The translations under genes were made by a program, and so were the position numbers. Of a DNA stretch of 64,000 nt, positions 55,776-64,000 are shown piece after piece. Each line of letters starts with the position of its first letter. The first letter of the stretch is position 1. The notes under the pieces are model-generated. The model was not told where the DNA came from and ran no database searches. It saw nothing but the letters and a program-made list of their open reading frames with translations. The stretch comes from Ascaphus truei (taxonomy: Eukaryota; Chordata; Amphibia; Anura; Ascaphidae), in contig CM071579.1 of assembly GCA_036426205.1 (NCBI GenBank), forward strand, positions 18,462,893 to 18,526,892, in the 5' to 3' direction.

Positions 55776-55962
55776 CAGGGGAGGCTCAACTCTAGGCCTC
55801 GAGGGCCACCAACAGGTCAGGTTTTCAGGATATCCCGGCTACAGCACAGGTGGCTCAATCAGTCTTCGACTGAGCCACTGATTGAGCCTACTATGCTGAA
55901 GCAGGGATATCCTAAAACCTGACCTGTTGGTGGCCCTCGATGCCTAGAGTTGACCACTACTG
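55776..55962. mobile_element. hAT MITE (palindromic family), copy 3
   Basis: CAGGGGAGGCTCAACTCTAG to ...GTTGACCACTACTG. Perfect 8-base duplication ACCTAGAG on both sides (55768-55775 and 55963-55970). Folds as one hairpin like copy 1. Confidence 0.92.
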
Positions 55963-56291
55963 ACCTAGAGATTAAGAAAAGCACAATATTTTTATTTATT
56001 TTTAAACTAACACGAGTGCAACTCGTACAGGCTTCCGCTGGGATTGTTGCTTTAATTATATAAGAAAGTTGCAAAGGTTCAGCGGCAGCTTCCTAGAGAA
56101 TTGGTAACGCTGGCTACATTGAAAAGATCCGCCCAACGTATTTCTTTACAATCAGTATTTCTCAGTAAATGAAAACTGTCGGATGATTGAACACTGAAGT
56201 GTTATGTGGGGCGGTCTGTGGCGGTGAAGTTGCGGTGATATTCGGGTACAATGCCACCCCATTATTAGGAAAATAAATGTATCACCGTCAC

Positions 56292-56330
56292 CTGTTTCGA
56301 ATGTCTCCGGCTTTCAAACGCGGGCTCCTC
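56292..56330 (-). CDS. slc13a1: slc13a1 39-bp exon (cytoplasmic loop)
   Basis: Thirteen codons, EEPAFESRRHSKQ, phase 0 at both ends in the chosen frame. Acceptor ttgttttcag, donor gtgacg. It is a polar stretch of the large loop before the STIGG segment, where family members differ most, so homology cannot support it; strong splice sites and frame agreement do. Confidence 0.7.
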
Positions 56331-57891
56331 CTGAAAACAAAGACGTTCGGTTTTGCTAAAATTCACTATTTTCATGTGACGCAGCCTCCAAATAAAGAAA
56401 TCCGCTTGTAGCTCATGACGTGCAATAATGAAAACATGGGGGGTTTTTTTGCCTTTAAAAAAGAAACATTTCCACTGTTGGGCTGTGGCCAGGCTGGAGC
56501 GAACCGCTCACGCTCGGCGCGATTAGAGTGCTGACTGAAGGCCATCGTCCAGGGTGAGGGTGCGTGCACGTGCGCGCTTGCTCCTTGGCGAGACAGACAA
56601 ATTTGATTTGGCTGCTCACCGTTGAGGCAGCTCTGTGAGGTCATAGTCACGCCCCCGACACGCCCAACTAGCTGGCCAGAAATCGCCCAGCCGCGCAGAG
56701 CGCCTGATGTCGCAGCGCTCGAGCGATAGTGCGCCCGCTCCCAGCCTGGCCGCAGCTTAATTCTCTCGTTACTTTTGGTGCGCTTGTGCATGAAACAGAT
56801 TTGCTGCCACTTACTTGAATGTATAATATTATTTTTTTTAATTCTCCTTAAAAAATTTGAAGTGATGACAATTTTAGGAGTGTTTGGATTTTGTGTGTAT
56901 TTTTGGACGGTTGCACTTATAGCAGTGACAAAAATGTTACAGGAGCTATCCATGCAATATCCTACGTGTGTTTTATTAAATCAGTTCTCTAGTATTAGAT
57001 AATAATTACTACCTTTTTTTTAGTTTCTAATTCAACTCTGACTACCATTTGACTCCCCAGCAGTGCAAGATATTTGCAACACTTTTCTGTTTGTGATCAT
57101 TTGTTGCCAATATTCCCAGCAGTTTGAGCTGCAAACTGTAACAATAGATAATGTTACCTTAGTCATATAAGAATACATTGTAGCTGCTGAGTTACACTGA
57201 CTGAAGGATTAATTTGAAACGGAAAAGCAGCCATTTAGTGAACCCTGGGAAGCAGAATCTTTGCAGATCGATCACAGGAGAACGAAATCAACCGGCAGCT
57301 TAGGTAATTTGTTTTCAATAAAGGTAATCAAAGGCTGCATCTATTAAAATTGTTTAATTATTTGGATTGCCTCTTTAATAGCCGTTGTTAATCACTATTT
57401 AAGTGTCTTGGGGTATATCACTTTCACACCAAGTCTCTTTCTGTTATTCTTGAAATCAGTCCTCACTGAGGACAGGGAAGCCGGGATCCTTCGAAATAAA
57501 CTGAATCGCCACCCAAACACAGCCCAATATTATTGTTATTTTTTGTTCCATACAAACCTCATTTTCTTCTGTGCTCACGATACCATTATCCAAGATGTTA
57601 TTGCTGAAAAAGAAATACAATTCAGATTCCAATATTTGAACCTGCCCAATATAGTTTATCTTCCCTCTCCAATAATCTCTCTTCTTTTGCAAGGTAATCC
57701 CTGCAGACTACAAAGGATAAAAAAAACAGCATTTGGATAAGGTTTCGATTTTCCCGTGTTTTAGGAGCATTGAGCCTCCAAACTTGGGCGTCTTACACCG
57801 ATAGGAAAAAAAATGGAAGTACAATGGTCCAATATCTGAGAAAATAAAATGATGTTGATGTCCCTAGCAATATACGGATATTAGCTTTTAC

Positions 57892-57917
57892 CTTTCTGGG
57901 AAAGATGTTAAATTGAT
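57892..57917 (-). CDS. slc13a1: slc13a1 26-bp microexon (cytoplasmic loop)
   Basis: Two bases and eight codons: with the preceding G it reads D-QFNIFPRK. Acceptor ...cactacaaag, donor gtaaaa. An AG eleven bases further upstream (exon 57892-57928) would break the frame of the next two exons, so the inner AG is chosen. The loop is poorly conserved, so this rests on phase arithmetic and splice signals. Confidence 0.6.
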
Positions 57918-58369
57918 CTTTGTAGTGTCTGTAAAACAAAAACAACAACAACAAAAAATCACATTCATTGAGAAGATGAAATCAATTCACCATAAGTTAC
58001 ATTGCACGAGAGGATATAATGCAAGGATTTGAATGTACTTTCATGAAATATGTGGTTACTCATTAATCGCCGATGTCCTCCATGCTAGCACAATATTCTT
58101 GCTACTTTCGACATTTAATCCGCACTCTCATTGAATAACTCAGTGTGTCGTTTAGAACGCGTTGTGTTTGGTGAAGGACGGTCCAGCTGATCAGTCAGAC
58201 ATTGTATCAGAGTACATGAAAGGAGAGATTTATTTAATGATACAGTGAGGTCTCATGGATAAGCAGCATCCATCTGCAGAAATACAGCCAATTCATCATG
58301 CAGTATTACCTTAATCCTTCGCGGTTTACAGATTTAACGGGGGAAATAAACAGGTTTATGCTTCCAAGG

Positions 58370-58541
58370 CAGCGGCGGGCATCTCCAGTGCTCAAGGGCC
58401 AGGTTTTCAGGATATCCCTGCTTCAGCACAGGTGGCTCAATCAGTGGCTCAGTCAAAGACTGCACCACCTGTTCTGAAGCAGGGATATCCTTACAACCTG
58501 ACCTGCTGGTGGCCCTTGAGGACTGGAGTTGGCCGCCCCTG
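58370..58541. mobile_element. hAT MITE (palindromic family), copy 4
   Basis: CAGCGGCGGGCATCTCCAGT to ...GGAGTTGGCCGCCCCTG. Flanks ttccaagg / ttctaatg agree at six of eight. The arm carries 'ggatatccctgcttcagcac' and its complement. Confidence 0.85.
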
Positions 58542-59209
58542 TTCTAATGGATAATGTGTTGGTTTCAAACAAGCGACTTTTTTGTGGAAGAGAACAGCTC
58601 TGTACAGTTTGGGCAAGACACAATCTCATTTATATTCACCAACAGCGTTAACCTCTCCGCTGCCAGATCGGCTTACGCTGGGATAAATGAAAGAGCGTCC
58701 CTCTGCTTTGCCGAATATTCCTTTCTGTAAATGGCTGTGCATTGATGTTCTGTGCGCGTTTGCCTCTTTGATTCACTTGGCTATCACAGCGGCCTTGATG
58801 CCAGCACCGCAGATCGACTGCAATATCAATGTTGGCAGCCAGAATACGTCTGTGGTGACCGCCAATCATTGCAGGACTTGTACCCCAAAGCAGTTGATGA
58901 TGGGAGTTCCCTGCCATTTTAAATCATTCCTCTTGTTCTTTCAACACATGAAGTATTGTCCAGTCTGCTCCCTCCCCTCCCCCCCAAAAAAAATATTATG
59001 TCATGTTGTGCTTGTTTCCATTTACAGGGATTGGAGGTGGAAAGAATAAGAAATGAACAAGTTGGAGGTGGGGGGTTTAAAGAGCATTTAGAAATGCATC
59101 CGTCACCATTTTTCAAGCTTACCAAGTCAGAAACCACGAACAGAAGCGATATCTCGCTACAGCAGAAACAGATTAACTCTTATGAGCAAAGGTTCTTGTG
59201 GTTACTTAC

Positions 59210-59385
59210 CTTCCTTTTTGGGTGGCGTGTTTGCTTTAGTGTTGGTTAAGGCTCTTTCTTCAGGTGTAGCGCTGTTAAGCTGACGCAGCACTGCATCCAC
59301 AATAGGCATCACCATGGCTGCGGTAGACGTGTTACTTAACCACATGGACAGCAGGGAAGTGCAGCTCATAAACCCCAACAAAAGC
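59210..59385 (-). CDS. slc13a1: slc13a1 exon with first sodium-site loop
   Basis: 176 bases: one base, 58 codons, one base. Reads LLLGFMSCTSLLSMWLSNTS, TAAMVMPIVDAVLRQLNSAT, PEERALTNTKANTPPKKE. LSMWLSNTSTAAM is the first SNT loop that binds sodium in the SLC13/DASS fold. The tail starts the variable cytoplasmic loop. Acceptor gcttttcag, donor gtaagt. Confidence 0.96.
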
Positions 59386-60951
59386 CTGAAAAGCCACAGT
59401 AGCAGAGTTCATTAGTGTCTGTCTGCTAGAGATCACGGTAATGTAAGGGTTCTATCGGTATACCAAGATGGCCGATGGACCAGGTCACTATCATGCCCCA
59501 ACTAAAATGGCTGCTGGCAGGAAGTCAGCCGCTCTCTGGTCCTCAATTACCAGCAGATGCTCCCAGGCTTTAAATAGCATGCATGAAAGATTGCAGATCA
59601 GAATTAAAATTGAATACAGAGACCTACAAGCTGTTATATGCAGAATACTAGTATCACAATCATCATTTATCAACAACATGTTCCTTTGGGTTTCCAATTT
59701 AGGGTTTGGATACCAACATGGACATTTTATACTTCCATCACTATGGTTTTGTTTCTGCTCCGGTGTAGCACCTGTTCCCCCTGCCACGGAAGATCTGGCC
59801 ACTGTATGGGCGTTTCCCCGGTGCTGTTGTTCACCTGTTTGGTACAGGAGGTCTGAGTTGCTCCGTGGTTGTTGTGAGGGAGCAGCAACAGGGCAGGCTT
59901 TCTCCTTCTCATAGGGCAGCACCTCCATCCCATGAGGATCCTGCTAAAAGCAGGAGGATCCCCACAGGCAACTCTCCTTCCCAATAACCACACATCATAG
60001 TTTGTTCAACGGCAGGTTTGTTGTGCAGACAGCATGGCATCATCTCCATTCCCTGGAGCAGACCCCCAAGAGTCCCTCCTAATCTCCTTTACCCTTTTGC
60101 AGGGAAAAGGGGTATAACACCATACCATACAGCTTACTCATAGCACACCTCAATTTGGTGGTGTCAGCTTTTATACCTGGGGGAAGGGCTTGTAACCCCG
60201 CCTCATAACAGGGCAGAGCTAGGTACTGGCAGGCATCACACCATAAACATGTGACCCAGTCAGTACCCTCCCCAGGTATGACACTCCAACTGCTGGTTCA
60301 GGCCTGCCCCTTGATAAGGCAACATAGTACCCATCGAGGCTGCAACTGCAGGCTAGGCCCTTCACAGGAGTTTAACCCCAACACTACCTGTTCCTATCAG
60401 GACTTATAGTGTTGAGGCCAGTGAAAGGCTATAGCCAGGGGTACTTGGCATCACCGGTTTAAAAGCTCAGGCTGCAAATCCATATTGCTCATCATGCATG
60501 AAATAACATTTAACAGAAGCCTGACACCGGGGGTTGGACCAGATTGTACATGATACAGCTAGTGTAAGAACCACACAGTAAAACACTGGAACGCTGGCCT
60601 GTCCTGTTTGTTACGCACTTTACAGTAGGATTTCGCCTGTTTTATGTAACAAAAATAAAACAGCCAGATAAATTCATCACAGGGCAGAACGGTTCACATC
60701 TGGTTCATTATATCACTTTATAAACTAACTATAATCAGTCTGAAACCTGATCCCTGCAGCGCTGCATAACTGGCTGTTTGAGATGTAAACGTATTTGCCA
60801 TTCAAAGTATAACCACCCCCAACAATGACAGGATAAAAGTATTCAGCACTTTATTCACTATTTATTCTTATTTTTCTTCTATGATGCCAATAAACACTAA
60901 TTTAAAGGGGGCCGTTCAACATAGCTGGTAAAAAAAATGAATTCACTAACC

Positions 60952-61182
60952 CAGGGGCTCTCAACTCCAGTCCTCGGGACCCACCAACAGGTCCGGCTTT
61001 CATGATATCCCTGCTTCAGCAGAGGTTGCTCAATCAGTGGCTCATTCGAAAAGCCTTGCTTCAGCACAGGTGGCTCATCGTCTGAGCCACATGTGCTGGG
61101 ACACCCTGTAAACCTGACCTCTTGGGAGGGGTGGGTGGGGGGAGGGGGGGTGGTTCTTGGTGACAGGTGTTGAGAATTCCTG
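60952..61182. mobile_element. hAT MITE (palindromic family), copy 5
   Basis: CAGGGGCTCTCAACTCCAGT to ...GTTGAGAATTCCTG. Flanks cactaacc / caccaacc (seven of eight). Arms are more diverged and carry a G-rich insertion near 61130-61150. Confidence 0.85.
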
Positions 61183-61357
61183 CACCAACCAATACGTATT
61201 ATCGCAACATGCTCCCACATTAACTGACATGGAATTGAATAGTGGTCTCCGTGGGACTGTGGCGTGGTAACCCTACATCAGATGTGAGAGTCTCCCCTAT
61301 TTATCAAGGCAAAAAAAAATTTTGTTGCAATTTTGGGGCAAAAAAAAGACTGCTGCA

Positions 61358-61492
61358 AATGTATCCCCCCCACCCACAAATGTATCCCCCACTCCCACAA
61401 ATGTACCCCCCCACCCACAAATGTATCCCCCCCCACCCACAAATGTATCCCCCCCACCCACAAATGTATCCCCCCCTCCACCCACAAAAATA
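61358..61492. repeat. 19-21-bp tandem repeat, CCCACAAATGTATCCCC
   Basis: Six or so units of ACAAATGTATCCCCCCACCC. The proline- or glycine-rich frames across it are artefacts. In the intron before the 59210 exon. Confidence 0.95.
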
Positions 61493-61855
61493 TCAATGGG
61501 ATCAATGGGATTTTATTCTACGAAACATCCGATAGAATTGTCGCGCCTCAAACCGCGCCACTTTTGTCTCGATACGCAGACACCCCTTTCCATTCTTGCA
61601 CCTTTAGGAAGAGCTTGGTGTTGATGTTTCAAACGCTACATACTTGCGGTTGTCGAAGACTTGGGAAGAGTTTGTATTGGGTTTCCAGCGCGCGATTGGG
61701 GACCCCGTCTATTTATATCAATGTAATACACCCCGGGCATGTTAGAGGAGGCCAGGGCAGTACTCAGTGATCATATTAAAAAAAGCCCAGTCCCGGGGTG
61801 CAGAGGCTTACAGACAGGACAAGGCAACTAGGGAAGGACAGCAAGAAGGTTTTAC

Positions 61856-61992
61856 CAGCTGGGTTGACTTCCTACGGAGAGGACCATCCAGAGGGCTATC
61901 CGCTTGTGAAGGTTCCACTTCTGGATGGATGACGCCAGACAGACCACTCCGAACAGCAGCAGGTGAATGTCCTTGAAGTATTCTGATGCCAC
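61856..61992 (-). CDS. slc13a1: slc13a1 exon, first coding exon in window
   Basis: 45 codons and two bases: VASEYFKDIHLLLFGVVCLA, SSIQKWNLHKRIALWMVLSV, GSQPS. EKWNLHKRIAL (here QKWNLHKRIAL) is invariant in SLC13A1-A5. Acceptor tttccctgcag, donor gtaaaa. The start codon and first helix must lie upstream, beyond 64000; no exon for them was found between 61993 and 64000. Confidence 0.96.
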
Positions 61993-62620
61993 CTGCAGGG
62001 AAACCAGAAGCAGAGGGGTTTGTTTAACCCTTTTGTGGTCAGCAGAGCCCACCAACACATCCCTGTCCCACCCGACAGAGAAAGGAATTTAAAAAGCAAA
62101 ACTGAAATGCAAGTGACACTTTGTCGGCTTCTCTGAGGTGCGTTGGGAAGTCTTCTTTGTCCCGGGAACCCTCAGCCTCTGATTTCCAGCGTCCCGTGGA
62201 ATGTTACTGCGTTTCTGCTGTCCCGTGGTCCAGTGTTTTTAACTTCACATCCAAGTCCATGTCAATAACTCATCTTGTATTACCAATCACCAGCTCATTC
62301 TTACCTCATGTTAGGTACAATGGGGCAGAGGAGCCGTGGTGCAAATTAATTACGCATGAAATAAAATGACCCAGAGGTGGCCAAAAATAGGCACAAAACA
62401 CTCTTTGCGTGGGGCAAGCTAATCTAACGACTGGACAGGTGCGGCGGTGTTTATGCCTAATTTATTTAAATGAGTGCCACATGGGCGTTCACATGGTACG
62501 TAGCACCGGTCTTACATTAGTGGGCAATGGATACATTGTGTGCCTGAGAGGAGCGCGGCACTATATCAGGCTACACTGCAAGAAAACACCAACAAGTGAT
62601 TGTCTATGTGCCCAATATAC
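61993..62620. other. slc13a1 intron sequence, nothing recognised
   Basis: No exon of the expected '..TEALPL..' type and no repeat ends were found. Confidence 0.5.
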
Positions 62621-62623
62621 GTA

Positions 62624-63123
62624 CAGGCAGTCCTCGGTTATCCGACACAATGTGTTACTCAAAATGGCGTTGGATAGCGAAACGTTGTAAAGCGAAACAC
62701 GTTTTCCCATAGGAACACTGTTTAAATGAAAGGTTCCGTTCCTGAAGGCATTTTTAACACTATAATACACCAAATATTTTATGCAGGCAATAAGATATGC
62801 AGCACACACATACATTATATAGTGTATATACTGTATTATATATATAATATAACATAATAAATAATATATTATATAGTATAATATAATATTATATAGTATA
62901 TTATAATATTATATAGTAATTATATATATATATATATATATATATACGCTCTACGACGCTTTGCAATGTTGGTATGTGGATGTGGGTAATACACACACAC
63001 ATAAACAACGTTGCAAAGCGTCGTAAGAGCGTTGGATAAGCCGTTTTGGCGTTGTAAAAATGAACATAGGTACGCATTGCATAGCGTTGGATAAGCCATT
63101 CGTTGTAAAACGAGGACTGCCTG
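62624..63123. mobile_element. Tigger/pogo-like MITE with TA duplication
   Basis: TA|CAGGCAGTCCTCGGTTATCC at the left and ...AAAACGAGGACTGCCTG|TA at the right: 15-base terminal inverted repeats with TA duplication, as in Tigger-type Tc1/mariner elements. Internal 'gttggataagcc' and 'gcgttg' repeats, and an AT-rich middle (62815-62945). No transposase. Confidence 0.88.
62815..62946. repeat. (AT)n-rich low-complexity core
   Basis: TATATAATATA-type sequence ending in a pure (AT)n tract at 62920-62946, inside the Tigger-like MITE. Confidence 0.85.
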
Positions 63124-63129
63124 TACATT

Positions 63130-63800
63130 TAAAAAAAATAATAATAAAGAAATACCCCAATTCAATTCAATATTTTATATTAGGGGCTGTGCAAGAGGTC
63201 ATAAGTATAAAAGAAACATACGAAAGAAGAAAAAGCTCCCCAATTTTGCACTCTTCATTACTATGTTCAAGGAGGTACACAGACACATGTACAAAAAATG
63301 GCAAAATTCAAACACACAGTTACAAATGGAGGAGCGGGGAAAAAGAACAAGTGAAAATTTGCATATTAAAAGCCAAAATTGCATGTATCACAATAACTTA
63401 CACTCTTGCTCATGCTGTGTGGGGAATAGATACAATGTCAGGGTCTCCTAATAGCTTTCTGTGCAGGTTTGCAAACCCCCAGGGTACCAATTGGACCCAT
63501 GTAAATGAAGAGATAAATCTCACAGTACAACTGAATTGATGAAAGATGAACACGTATTAACACAGCGTTCACAGTGGGCGGTAACAATAAGGGTACTTAA
63601 TCTCATCCCACATGTAGCAAGAAAGAAGCAGCGAAACAACTGCAAGCACAATGATATAGGGCAAATACTCAATGGATCCATAAAACAGCAGAGAGAGACT
63701 CAGTGTAATCTGCTCGGCACTGCACGGTCGACACGCGCGCCTCTCCTCTGCATGGGACCGTTTCTTTGCATGTGTGTGTGTGGCAGACGGACTCCTCTCT
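63130..63800. other. AT-rich intron sequence, no gene seen
   Basis: The 159- and 134-codon frames here show no recognisable similarity and overlap each other and the hammerhead-like motif region. No exon is called. Confidence 0.45.
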
Positions 63801-63840
63801 CCTCCGTGTGCGGTGTTCTAGGACTCCGCCCTCTACGCCG

Positions 63841-63885
63841 ACCCAACACGCGTTTCACACGACCTGTGCCTCCTCCGGGTGCAAT
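63841..63885 (-). ncRNA. hammerhead-like motif, one core change
   Basis: On the minus strand CGGAGGA (plus 63871-63877; CUGANGA with U4 changed to G), an extra G, stem II GCAC-AGGTC-GTGT, then GAAACGCGT (plus 63848-63856) and G at the cleavage position, which hammerheads do not accept. ACCC/GGGT could form part of stem I. Probably inactive. Confidence 0.45.
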
Positions 63886-64000
63886 TGTGGCTTTTAATAC
63901 GCAAATCTTCACCTCCACTTTTAACCGTGTATCTGTTTGAACCGTGCAATTATTTTTTTTCATATTAAATTGGAACGAAGTGTGTGCAAAACTATGCGTG

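Larger units (their letters stand above)
40449..61992 (-). other. slc13a1: slc13a1-like gene span (13 exons, 5' end outside window)
   Basis: SLC13 proteins carry sulfate or dicarboxylates into cells with sodium; SLC13A1 (NaS1) is the sulfate carrier of kidney and gut membranes. Thirteen exons with GT-AG borders join in one frame to 506 residues and a stop. Known SLC13A1 proteins are about 595 residues, so roughly the first 76-80 residues (first membrane helix and the EALPL region) lie beyond 64000, probably in two more exons. Sodium-site loops: LSNTSTAAM (exon 59210) and ASNPATIT (exon 44391). The sodium:sulfate symporter signature fits A-S-C-A-F-L-L-P-V-A-N-P-P-N-A-I-V. Against remembered vertebrate sequences most exons favour SLC13A1; the 49573 and 47764 exons favour SLC13A4, so that paralogue remains possible. 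No frameshift or stop in any exon. Confidence 0.9.

Noticed and set aside
56372..56953. 193-codon minus-strand frame within an slc13a1 intron
   Set aside because: No recognisable domain, no splice signals that keep the gene's frame, and a GC-rich MITE-like composition in its middle.
57467..57502. CTGAGGA followed by CGAAA, a possible further hammerhead
   Set aside because: The intervening bases do not form a convincing stem II, the ACGCGT part is absent and the flanks do not pair.

Overview
The window looks like vertebrate nuclear DNA, most likely from a frog. Three things point there. One spliced vertebrate gene with GT-AG introns crosses the right third. Most of the rest is interspersed repeats of kinds typical of anuran genomes: L1/Tx1 and CR1 LINEs, Tc1, hAT, Harbinger-like and Tigger-like elements, and CpG-rich miniature elements. 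There are also many dinucleotide microsatellites. No bacterial or organellar genes, rRNA genes, CRISPR arrays or complete tRNA genes were seen. Species cannot be fixed from the sequence.

Layout. 1-2900: a decayed minus-strand LINE (reverse transcriptase, linker, endonuclease) broken by other repeats. 2930-14275: a degraded L1/Tx1 LINE on the plus strand, lying inside a short-unit minisatellite. It is itself interrupted by a frog repeat, a large C-rich/G-rich satellite pair, LTR-like sequence and a segment with a hammerhead-like motif. 14275-17100: a foldback element, a dead Tc1 transposon and a dead CR1 LINE. 17106-19974: a 5'-truncated L1 on the minus strand with a 777-codon open frame and a 15-base target duplication. 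19975-40400: intergenic DNA of foldback elements, MITEs, LTR-like sequences and microsatellites. 40449-61992: thirteen minus-strand exons of an SLC13 sodium/sulfate cotransporter, best matched to SLC13A1 (NaS1). Its first exons lie beyond the right edge. Its introns hold several hAT MITEs, minisatellites and nested MITEs. 62000-64000: a Tigger-like MITE, AT-rich sequence and one more hammerhead-like motif.

Gene. The exons join in a consistent reading frame (137, 176, 26, 39, 149, 120, 99, 102, 101, 128, 162, 138 and 144 coding bases) and give 506 residues plus a stop. Both conserved sodium-site loops and the family signature near the C-terminus are present. Phase bookkeeping decides the boundary of a 26-base microexon.

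Most interesting signal. A 9-mer, GAAACGCGT, recurs on both strands. At the better copies it sits just 3' of a short hairpin whose stem sequence differs from copy to copy but stays paired. The best copies (30282-30344 minus, 25296-25350 plus, 13410-13465 plus) also carry CUGANGA or a near variant 5' of the hairpin, a permitted base after the motif, and flanks that pair as an outer stem. That is the layout of a type I hammerhead ribozyme with a tiny palindromic stem III. Two copies lie in the loops of foldback elements bounded by 18- and 13-base target duplications, which suggests a family of non-autonomous retroelements that carry hammerheads. This is read by eye; no folding or database search was run.
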